From: Candidatus Collierbacteria bacterium RIFOXYD1_FULL_40_9
GTDB taxonomy: Bacteria; Patescibacteriota; Microgenomatia; UBA1400; MFAQ01
Assembly: GCA_001776275.1 (NCBI GenBank)
Contig: MFAQ01000041.1
Coordinates: 5,788 to 12,150, forward strand
Direction: 5' to 3'
DNA: 6,363 bases
Below the pieces are notes generated by a model. It ran no database searches. It was given only the letters and a program-made list of their open reading frames with translations, and was not told where the DNA came from. Position 1 is the first letter of the stretch. Each line of letters starts with the position of its first letter. This document shows, piece by piece, positions 1 through 5,700 of the stretch. The position numbers and the translations under genes are program-made.

Positions 1-542
1 AAAATACCTTTTTGCAAAGATCAAAAGAGGACGCTCAAGACTATCGCTACTTCCCAGAGCCAGATATTCCCCCATTTATTTTGACGGAAGAGTATGTAGC
101 GGAGCTAAGAGATAAACTCCCTAAGCTCCCAGATCAAATCATTTCAGAACTTGAAGGTCTGGGTATAAGAAAAGACGTTGCAAAAGTAATTTATTCAAAC
201 CCAATTTCACTGCAGACCGTTTATCAATATAAAGACAATCCAGACGTAGATAACAATAAACTTGCAAACGCCATCGCAAACGGAAAAATTAAAATAGATA
301 ACAATAGTGATGTTTTAATTCAGTATTCTGAGCTCACCAAAACCGGCAATACAAATGAGCAGGAACTAACCAAAATTCTAAGCGAAATAATTGCCACTAA
401 CCCAGGACCAGTAGTCGAATACAAAAAAGGCAAAACCAATGTTGCTGGTTTCTTTGTTGGTCTTGCCATGAAAGCCACCAAAGGCACCGCCTCCCCCCAG
501 ACACTTGCGGCCCTGGTAAATAAATTACTAGAAAATGCCTAA
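1..542 (+). CDS. gatB: Asp-tRNA(Asn)/Glu-tRNA(Gln) amidotransferase subunit B, C-terminal part (5' end outside window)
   Basis: GatB is the tRNA-binding and kinase/transamidase subunit of the cytoplasmic GatCAB complex, which converts misacylated Glu-tRNA(Gln) or Asp-tRNA(Asn) to Gln-tRNA or Asn-tRNA. The reading frame is open from the left edge (codons from base 3). It begins with the GatB signature QRSKEDAQDYRYFPEPDIPP at the end of the catalytic cradle. The tail ends in the typical YqeY-like pattern: NPGPVVEYKKGKTNVAGFFV, then MKATKGTASP and a final LVNKLLENA. A TTG at base 12 is internal, not a start, because the signature continues through it. From DYRYFP to the stop there are about 167 residues, whereas I recall about 210 in Staphylococcus aureus GatB. 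The helical segment around the usual NW motif appears missing or reduced. The stop (TAA, 540-542) overlaps the next gene by 8 bases. Identification is secure; the reading of a short tail rests on memory of homologues. Confidence 0.95.
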   Translation, partial: NTFLQRSKEDAQDYRYFPEPDIPPFILTEEYVAELRDKLPKLPDQIISELEGLGIRKDVAKVIYSNPISLQTVYQYKDNPDVDNNKLANAIANGKIKIDNNSDVLIQYSELTKTGNTNEQELTKILSEIIATNPGPVVEYKKGKTNVAGFFVGLAMKATKGTASPQTLAALVNKLLENA

Positions 543-885
543 AGAGCGCTGGGCTCATGCCGCAGAAATTGAAAGCAACCCCAAAACTCCTCTCCACCCC
601 AGTGAAATCAATGCCGAAAGCTACGAACTTCCTGTTTTAACTGTCGACATTGGTGAAACCGACACAGAAGACCAGTTACCAAATTTAGTAGAAGAATATA
701 TGAAAAAGAACAAAAATCTAAAAAACGCCATAGATAAGGAGAACTTAGATGTCGTTGCCAAAGAAAATAAAGGCAAAAATGGCAAGAAAAATTGGGCACT
801 AATAATCGGTGTTGGCTTCGCTGCCTTGGCTGTAGGTGTTGCTGGGTACAAACTAATCAAAAAATACCAAAAACCCAAAAACTAG
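535..885 (+). CDS. Unknown 116-aa protein with one C-terminal membrane segment
   Basis: I do not recognise this family. The first 80 or so residues are polar and charged, with a proline-rich start (residues 16-22) and an acidic stretch at about 38-55 (ETDTEDQ). A lysine/asparagine-rich linker (57-86) follows. Residues 87-105 form one likely transmembrane helix rich in glycine and alanine (GVGFAALAVGVAGY), flanked by KNGKKN before and KLIKKYQKPK after. The layout suggests a tail-anchored protein with its N-terminal part in the cytoplasm; that topology is inferred from length and charge only. The ATG at 535 lies inside the last codons of gatB (shared bases ATGCCTAA) and has no Shine-Dalgarno before it, so translation is probably coupled to gatB by re-initiation. 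No separate promoter is visible. There is no evidence that it works with the amidotransferase. The overlap and coherent composition make it a likely real gene. Confidence 0.75.
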   Translation: MPKERWAHAAEIESNPKTPLHPSEINAESYELPVLTVDIGETDTEDQLPNLVEEYMKKNKNLKNAIDKENLDVVAKENKGKNGKKNWALIIGVGFAALAVGVAGYKLIKKYQKPKN

Positions 886-891
886 CAACTT

Positions 892-900
892 TGCTATAAT
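892..900 (+). promoter_or_regulatory. Extended -10 promoter for the 128-aa gene
   Basis: The sequence TGCTATAAT is a perfect extended -10 (TG, one base, TATAAT at 895-900), placed just after the stop of the preceding gene. No good TTGACA is seen 16-18 bases upstream; bases 872-877 read AACCCA. An extended -10 can work without a -35. The predicted transcription start is near 907, giving a leader of about 26 bases. Confidence 0.7.
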
Positions 901-920
901 CATCAAGCAAATTCACATTT

Positions 921-926
921 AAGGAG
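921..926 (+). promoter_or_regulatory. Shine-Dalgarno site of the 128-aa gene
   Basis: AAGGAG lies 6 bases before the ATG at 933 and fixes that start codon. It begins 20 bases after the TATAAT, the same spacing as before the 44-aa gene at 2511. Most other genes in this window lack such a site. Confidence 0.85.
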
Positions 927-932
927 TGGCAA

Positions 933-1319
933 ATGCCAAACAACAAGAAGAAGTTTTTGCTGGTCGATGTTTTAGCTCTCTTTTTTGGTAGGTCTTTTGC
1001 TGGTCAACAGGTTGATGCTGTCAACGAGATCTTTACTTTTTTGACAGGCAGAGTAAACGATAAGTTACCTATACCTTATCTTGCTCTACGCAAGCCGCTT
1101 ATTAAGCAACTCCCTTGGTTGAATACCCTTTCGTTAAGCTACAAAAAAAGTGCTGGGAATCGTACTTTCACCGACCAAGCGGGTGACTTTGAAAAGTTAA
1201 CCGCAGGCGAAAAAAAAGCAAAGAAAACTTGGATAGAAAACCTCATTCACTGCCACGGAAAAGAAGTTGAGCTTCAGCCGCTTAGTAGTGAAGAGGTTCG
1301 GTCACTTCACCTGATGTAA
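933..1319 (+). CDS. Unknown 128-aa protein
   Basis: I do not recognise this family. The start is set by AAGGAG six bases upstream and an extended -10 promoter, and the gene ends at its own hairpin terminator, so it is a convincing single-gene transcription unit. Residues 1-7 are basic (MPNNKKK). Residues 8-19 are hydrophobic (FLLVDVLALFFG), resembling a short signal anchor but perhaps too short and interrupted by Asp12 for a real membrane helix. Residues 20-65 look amphipathic helical, with GQQVDAVNEIFTFLTGR and a PIPYLALRKP turn. The C-terminal half is polar and lysine-rich (EKLTAGEKKAKKTWIENL). Single Cys107 and two His residues (106, 108) sit in IHCHGKE; one cluster alone does not establish metal binding. 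There is no clear catalytic motif. It converges on the alkyltransferase gene with a 30-base gap and shows no functional link to its neighbours. Confidence 0.8.
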   Translation: MPNNKKKFLLVDVLALFFGRSFAGQQVDAVNEIFTFLTGRVNDKLPIPYLALRKPLIKQLPWLNTLSLSYKKSAGNRTFTDQAGDFEKLTAGEKKAKKTWIENLIHCHGKEVELQPLSSEEVRSLHLM

Positions 1320-1325
1320 ATTACC

Positions 1326-1351
1326 ACCTCCCATAACTGGGGGGTATTTTT
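1326..1351 (+). terminator. Intrinsic terminator after the 128-aa gene
   Basis: ACCTCCC (1326-1332) pairs with GGGGGGT (1339-1345) with one T-G wobble around the 6-base loop ATAACT, followed by ATTTTT. It starts 6 bases after the TAA of the upstream gene. The T run is short (5), so strength may be moderate. It overlaps a second, competing stem at 1341-1358 and reaches the stop codon of the convergent alkyltransferase gene. Confidence 0.7.
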
Positions 1352-1652
1352 ATACCCCAAACTTTTCCAAATCAATTTTCCATCCCACGATTTCTACTCC
1401 TTCATTTCGAAGCATTACTATTTTCTTTGCCACTTCCTCTCCTGTCATCTTTCCCATAAAGCCACCGACCTTACCATTTGACTTTATCACCCTGTGGCAA
1501 GGCACTTCTGGGGCATAAGGATTATTTTTTAGAGCAGACCCAACAGCTCTGTATGCTTTTGTTCCCAGGGCAGCAGCTAAATTCTTGTATGTTGTCACCT
1601 TTCCTCTTGGAACTTGTCTTAGTTGCTCATAAACTTTTTCGGCAAAGGTCAT
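1350..1652 (-). CDS. MGMT-family methylated-DNA--protein-cysteine methyltransferase, single-domain form
   Basis: Proteins of this family remove alkyl groups from O6 of guanine in DNA by irreversible transfer to their own cysteine. The 100-residue product is essentially the C-terminal MGMT/Ogt domain alone, without the N-terminal domain of Ada-C, Ogt or human MGMT. The winged-helix DNA-binding part is seen as VPRGKVTTYKNLAAALG (14-30). The arginine-finger helix is RAVGSALKNNP (35-45), with Arg35 matching the human MGMT Arg128 position. The active site is VPCHRVI with Cys52 and His53, followed by GKVGGF. Glu84 in LRNEG matches the family's glutamate, so the Cys-His-Glu set is complete. Because Cys52 is present, it is not an ATL protein, where this residue is normally tryptophan. 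The ATG (1652-1650) has no Shine-Dalgarno and sits 5 bases from a -10, so the mRNA is probably leaderless. It is divergent from the reductase and convergent with the 128-aa gene. Family assignment is firm; the ogt symbol is withheld because the domain layout differs. Confidence 0.93.
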   Translation of the reverse strand: MTFAEKVYEQLRQVPRGKVTTYKNLAAALGTKAYRAVGSALKNNPYAPEVPCHRVIKSNGKVGGFMGKMTGEEVAKKIVMLRNEGVEIVGWKIDLEKFGV

Positions 1653-1657
1653 ATCGC

Positions 1658-1665
1658 AGTATACT
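1658..1665. promoter_or_regulatory. Palindromic -10 likely serving two divergent genes
   Basis: The self-complementary octamer AGTATACT contains TATACT, five of six matches to TATAAT, on both strands. On the plus strand the hexamer ends at 1665, six bases before the GTG at 1672. On the minus strand it ends at 1658, five bases before the ATG at 1652. The standard distance from -10 to transcription start would place both starts at or next to the first base of each coding region, giving two leaderless transcripts. No Shine-Dalgarno is present on either side, and neither -35 is good. The arrangement is seen directly; promoter activity is inferred. Confidence 0.6.
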
Positions 1666-1671
1666 ATTTTT

Positions 1672-2472
1672 GTGATACCAGAAAAAATAAAAATTCCTCA
1701 AATTGCTTTAGGAACCTGGGGGATAAAATCTGAACAATTAGTTCAATTAATTCCGCAAGCTATCAAAATTGGCTATCGTCACTTTGATACCGCCAGAAAG
1801 TATAGTAACGAAGATGGGGTCGGGGAGGGAATAAAGCAGTCGGGAGTTTCACGAGATGAAATTTTTATCACTACCAAACTTTGGCGGACAGACTTTTTAA
1901 GAACTGGTTCTGCATTTAATGCCAGCCTGGAGCGCTTGCAGACAGACTATATCGATTTGTATTTGCTTCATTGGCCATTTTTCTTTTGGTCCAAGGCTTG
2001 GACAGATCTAGAAAGGATCTACAAATCTGGCAAAGCCAGAAGCATAGGCGTTAGTAACTTTAATATAAAAGAACTGGAAACTATCAAAAAGAAATATCAA
2101 ATAACACCTGCCGTAAACCAAATAGAGTTTAGCCCTTTTTATTACCAAAAAGACCTTCTCGACTATTGCCAGGAAAACAATATTCAAGTTGAATCATACA
2201 GTCCCCTAACCAGGGGATTCCGATTGGAAGATCCAAAACTTAAAGTCATTGCTCAAAAATACCAAAAAACAGTCCCTCAGATTCTTATTGCCTGGGTTCT
2301 AAAGCACGGACTAGTTGCCCTACCCAAGACTACCTCACTTCTCCACCTTCAGCAAAACTGGGACGCTCAGCAGATCGAGCTTGCAGAAGCAGACTTTGCC
2401 TATCTAAACTCGCTAAACGAAAACTACTCCGCCCTTTCCACCTTCTGGAGTAGGCGTGGACGACCTATATAG
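1672..2472 (+). CDS. Aldo/keto reductase (AKR5-like, 2,5-diketogluconate reductase type)
   Basis: A soluble TIM-barrel oxidoreductase that reduces aldehydes or ketones with NAD(P)H; the substrate cannot be told from sequence. The catalytic tetrad is complete: Asp39 and Tyr44 (HFDTARKY), Lys69 (TTKLW) and His100 (LLHWP). Other family signatures are LGTWG (13-17), SNEDGVGEGIK (45-55), GKARSIGVSNF (120-130) and NQIEFSPF (149-156). The cofactor-phosphate loop is LPKTTSLLHLQQN (217-229). Lys219 is kept, but His225 replaces the arginine that usually contacts the 2'-phosphate of NADPH. Length (266) is a little below the usual 275-320. GTG at 1672 is the chosen start: it lies six bases after the -10, lacks a Shine-Dalgarno, and the first residues already lead into the first barrel strand. 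The TAG stop touches the -10 of the next small gene, and no terminator separates them. Confidence 0.93.
   Translation: MIPEKIKIPQIALGTWGIKSEQLVQLIPQAIKIGYRHFDTARKYSNEDGVGEGIKQSGVSRDEIFITTKLWRTDFLRTGSAFNASLERLQTDYIDLYLLHWPFFFWSKAWTDLERIYKSGKARSIGVSNFNIKELETIKKKYQITPAVNQIEFSPFYYQKDLLDYCQENNIQVESYSPLTRGFRLEDPKLKVIAQKYQKTVPQILIAWVLKHGLVALPKTTSLLHLQQNWDAQQIELAEADFAYLNSLNENYSALSTFWSRRGRPI
2424..2453 (+). repeat. Inverted repeat at the 3' end of the reductase gene
   Basis: CTACTCC (2424-2430) is followed after 16 bases by its exact reverse complement GGAGTAG (2447-2453), so the mRNA could form a 7-bp hairpin. No T run follows, so it is not a standard terminator. GGAGTAG occurs again at 2501-2507, within the ribosome binding region of the next gene, so the left arm has two possible partners in a readthrough mRNA. 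It lies in coding sequence and may be coincidental. Confidence 0.4.
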
Positions 2473-2478
2473 TATAAT
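2473..2478 (+). promoter_or_regulatory. -10 element for the 44-aa gene
   Basis: A perfect TATAAT directly follows the TAG stop of the reductase. It lacks the upstream TG, and no clear -35 is seen near 2450-2456. The predicted transcription start is near 2485, giving a leader of about 26 bases that ends in a strong Shine-Dalgarno. Confidence 0.6.
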
Positions 2479-2498
2479 ATACCTAAGACTATTACATT

Positions 2499-2504
2499 AA
2501 GGAG
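2499..2504 (+). promoter_or_regulatory. Shine-Dalgarno site of the 44-aa gene
   Basis: AAGGAG sits six bases before a GTG at 2511. It matches the 128-aa gene site at 921 in sequence (AAGGAGT), in spacing to the start codon, and in distance from the -10. It is the main support that the short reading frame is translated. Confidence 0.85.
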
Positions 2505-2510
2505 TAGACA

Positions 2511-2645
2511 GTGAGTAACAAAATTAGCAAGCACGTGCCTGAATGGGCACAAATATTGGTGACTGTTTTAATTGTAGTATTAGTTGTCCTTATAGTCGTT
2601 CTGCTATTTGGCAACGACCAGTCAATTAGGGTGGTTTCATTTTAA
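2511..2645 (+). CDS. Small (44-aa) single-pass membrane protein of unknown function
   Basis: This short frame starts with GTG and ends with TAA. The product begins MSNKISKHVPEWAQ, continues with a hydrophobic helix at residues 15-33 made almost only of Ile, Leu and Val (VLIVVLVVLIVVLLF), and ends with GNDQSIRVVSF. Two lysines and a histidine before the helix against one Arg and one Asp after it suggest N-terminus inside and C-terminus outside; that is inference. Support for a real gene is strong for its size: a TATAAT, a well-placed AAGGAG, a coherent membrane segment, and a classic terminator six bases after the stop. There is no cleavable signal peptidase motif after the helix and no recognisable family. 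It could be a regulatory or structural microprotein, or a toxin-like hydrophobic peptide, though no antitoxin gene or antisense RNA is visible here. The role is unknown. Confidence 0.75.
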   Translation: MSNKISKHVPEWAQILVTVLIVVLVVLIVVLLFGNDQSIRVVSF

Positions 2646-2650
2646 GTCAG

Positions 2651-2683
2651 ATAAGAGCTGCTTAGTCGGCTCTTATTTTTTTT
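2651..2683 (+). terminator. Strong intrinsic terminator before dnaE
   Basis: ATAAGAGC (2651-2658) pairs perfectly with GCTCTTAT (2669-2676). Two further inner pairs (T-G and G-C) leave a 6-base loop, CTTAGT. Eight T residues (2676-2683) follow. It lies just after the 44-aa gene and would also end readthrough from the reductase, making dnaE an independent transcription unit. Confidence 0.92.
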
Positions 2684-2721
2684 GTAAAAAAACAGATGAA
2701 AAACTATCAATACTCCCGTAA

Positions 2722-2727
2722 GATAAT
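2722..2727 (+). promoter_or_regulatory. Probable -10 of dnaE
   Basis: GATAAT, five of six matches to TATAAT, ends five bases before the dnaE ATG at 2733. No Shine-Dalgarno is present between the terminator and the ATG, so the transcript would be leaderless. A convincing -35 was not found. The spacing matches that of the alkyltransferase gene at 1652. Confidence 0.5.
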
Positions 2728-2732
2728 AGTCG

Positions 2733-5700
2733 ATGTCCAATTTTATCCATCTTCATGTTCACACCGAGTTCTCCCTACTAGATGGGTTAAGTAAAATTAG
2801 CAAATTGGTAGCCAAAACCAAAGAGTACGACCAAAGCCACCTTGCCATAACTGACCACGGTTCGATGTATGGTGCTATCGAGTTTTATAAAAAAACTACC
2901 AAGGAGGGGATAAAACCAATTATTGGCTGCGAAACGTATTTAGCCAAAGACAGCCGTTTTGACAAAAACAAATCCGACGCTAACCACCTACTTCTCCTGG
3001 CTCAAAACTTTGAAGGCTATCAAAATTTAATGAAGCTAGTCAGTATTGGTCAAACAGAAGGTTTTTACTACAAACCCAGAGTCGATAAAGAAGTTCTTGC
3101 CAAATACTCCAAAGGAATTATCTGTACTACCGCTTGCCCCGCTGGTCGAGTCCAAAGACTTATCCAAGAAGATAATTTAGAACAAGCCAAAAAAGAGCTT
3201 CAAGACTACGAGCAAATTTTTGGTTCTAAAAACCTTTACATAGAGCTTCAGCGTCATCACTATAACAAATATGCAGACAACCCAAATCTCCCAAAAGATA
3301 TCAAGCCAAAACTATTGGAATTTTACGAGAACGAACAAAAAGCAGAAAAAATCTTGATCAATCTATCACGACAACTAGGACTTCCACTTATTGCTACAAA
3401 CGATGCACACTATGTAAGCCCTGACGACGCCGCAGCTCAGGACGCCCTTGTTTGTGTCCAAACCGGAAAAACAATAGAAGACACCCAAAGATTACGCTAC
3501 ATCGACACTCCAGACTTTTATCTTAAGTCCCCTGATGAGATGATGGAGGATTTTAGGGATTTACCTGAAGCAATTGAAAATACTCAAAAACTAGCAAACA
3601 AATGTGAAATAGAAATTAAAATAGGTGAGTGGTATTTCCCAAAACTAGATTTGCCAGAAGGAAAGGCGGCTGGACAAGTTCTAAGGGAGAGAGCCTATGC
3701 TGGCTGCAAAGAGATTTTCGGCTCAGTAAACGAGGAGCAAGGTACTCGTTTGGATTACGAGTTGGATATTATCGATAAAAAAGGTTATTCACCATACTTT
3801 TTACTAGAGTCCGGCATTGTCAAATTTGCCGAAAGAGAGGGAATCTATACCAATACTAGAGGCTCTGCCGCAGGATCGTTTGTTTCATACTGTGTTGGTA
3901 TTACTACTGTCGATCCACTTTATTTTCGATTACCGTTTGAGCGCTTTTTAAATCCTTTTCGTCCCTCACCTCCGGATATTGACTTAGATGTTTCTGATAT
4001 TCACAGGGACGAGCTTATAAAATACTTGGCAGATACTTATGGCAAAGAAAGAGTTGGTCAAGTGTGCACTTTTGGAACTCTAAAAGCAAGAGCTGCAGTT
4101 CGCGATATTGGTCGAGTCATGGGTATGCCGTATTCGCAAGTAGATAAGATTAGTAAAACAATCCCCGAGGGTAGTCAAGGTTTCCCAATGACCATTAAAA
4201 AAGCCCTTGACACCACTCCAGAGCTTCAAACCATGAAAGACTCAGACCCTCAAGTAAAACAGCTTTTGGATATGTCACAGAAGATAGAGGGCAATGCTCG
4301 CCACTTGTCTGTACATGCTGCTGCTGTTATTGTCGGACCAGACGACTTGGTCAAATACACCCCGCTCCAACTGGAGTCTGGTGGCGGCAATAGAGTTATA
4401 ACTCAATACGAAATGCACGCTTGTGAGGATGTCGGTCTAATTAAATTGGACATTTTAGGTATAGCTAATTTAACTATTCTAGCTAATGCGGTAAAACTAG
4501 TCGAGAAACTTCACGGCAAAAAAATAAACATCAAAAAAGTTCCATTAGACGACAAACTAACTTACCAAATGCTTTCTCGTGGCGAAACTTTTGGAGTTTT
4601 TCAACTTGCCAGTGGCGGTATGACAAAATATTTAGTCGACCTGCACCCCGAAAGAATTGAAGATATTATGGCAATGGTCGCCCTTTATCGTCCTGGCCCA
4701 ATGGGAAGCATCCCCGAGTATATAGCTCGCAAAAGAGACGCTACTAAAATTAGCTATTTTGTTCCAGGCTTAGAAAAAATTTTAGACATGAGTTACGGAA
4801 TCATTACTTACCAGGACGATGTTTTGTTTATGGCTTTGGAACTCGCCGGGTACAACTGGGAAGAGGCGGACAAGTTTAGAAAAGCAATCGGTAAAAAAAT
4901 TGTTGCTGAAATGGCAGCCCAGCACGAAAAATTTGTCAATGGTTGCGTGGAACACTCAAATATTTCAAAAGAAAAAGCTGAAGAGTTATTTAAACAGATA
5001 GAAACATTTGCCGCCTATGGTTTTAATAAAGCCCATGCTGCTTCCTACGGCATCGTTGCTTATTGGACCGCCTATGTTAAAGCTCACTTTCCAGTCGAAT
5101 ACATGACTGCCCTGTTATCGGTTGAAGCCTTGGATACCGACAAAGTGGTAGCCGCTATTGCCGAGTGTGAAAAACTTGGAGTAAAAGTTTTGCCTCCCGA
5201 TGTAAACGAATCCGAAGTCGACTTTACTGTCGTCGACTTACCCGAGGATCAGTGGCTAGAAGAAGGCAGAGCCAGAGATACAGGTAAGGCTATTCGTTTT
5301 GGTCTTTCCGCAATCAAAAATGTCGGTACGGCTGCCATTACTTCAATTATGGAACAAAGAGGTCATGGCTTATACACATCCTTTACAAATTTTCTTTCAC
5401 GAGTTGACCTTCAAAAAGTAAACAAAAAAGTAGCCGAATCACTCATTAAAGCCGGCGCCCTAGACAGATTTGGCAATAGAGCTCAACTTATGGCAGCTCT
5501 CCCCATACTTCGAGACAACACCACCAAGTCTCAAAAAAGCAAAACCACAGGCCAAGAAAGTCTTTTTGGGGAAACAGAAAAGCACAATGACACAGATAGT
5601 TTACCCAATATTCAAGAATATCCCTTAGATGAAAAACTGAAACTTGAGAAAGACATGTTGGGTTTTTATCTTTCTGATCATCCCGTCAAAAAAGTTGTTC

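Noticed and set aside
12..14. TTG as a start codon for a short independent gene
   Set aside because: The GatB signature runs through this codon and the frame is open to the window edge, so it is an internal leucine of a truncated gene.
397..878. Three minus-strand open frames (63-85 aa) opposite gatB and the 116-aa gene
   Set aside because: They lie antisense to better-supported genes, overlap each other in different frames, lack ribosome sites and have no family features.
1478..1675. 65-aa plus-strand frame across the alkyltransferase gene
   Set aside because: It is a shadow of the minus-strand MGMT gene, whose active-site motifs are complete, and it crosses the divergent promoter.
2511..2645. 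Type I toxin reading of the 44-aa hydrophobic peptide
   Set aside because: Size and hydrophobicity fit, but there is no visible antisense promoter or paired RNA, and no family match. It is kept only as an unknown membrane protein.
4819..5001. 60-aa frame inside dnaE
   Set aside because: It sits in another frame of a conserved fingers-domain region and has no start signals.
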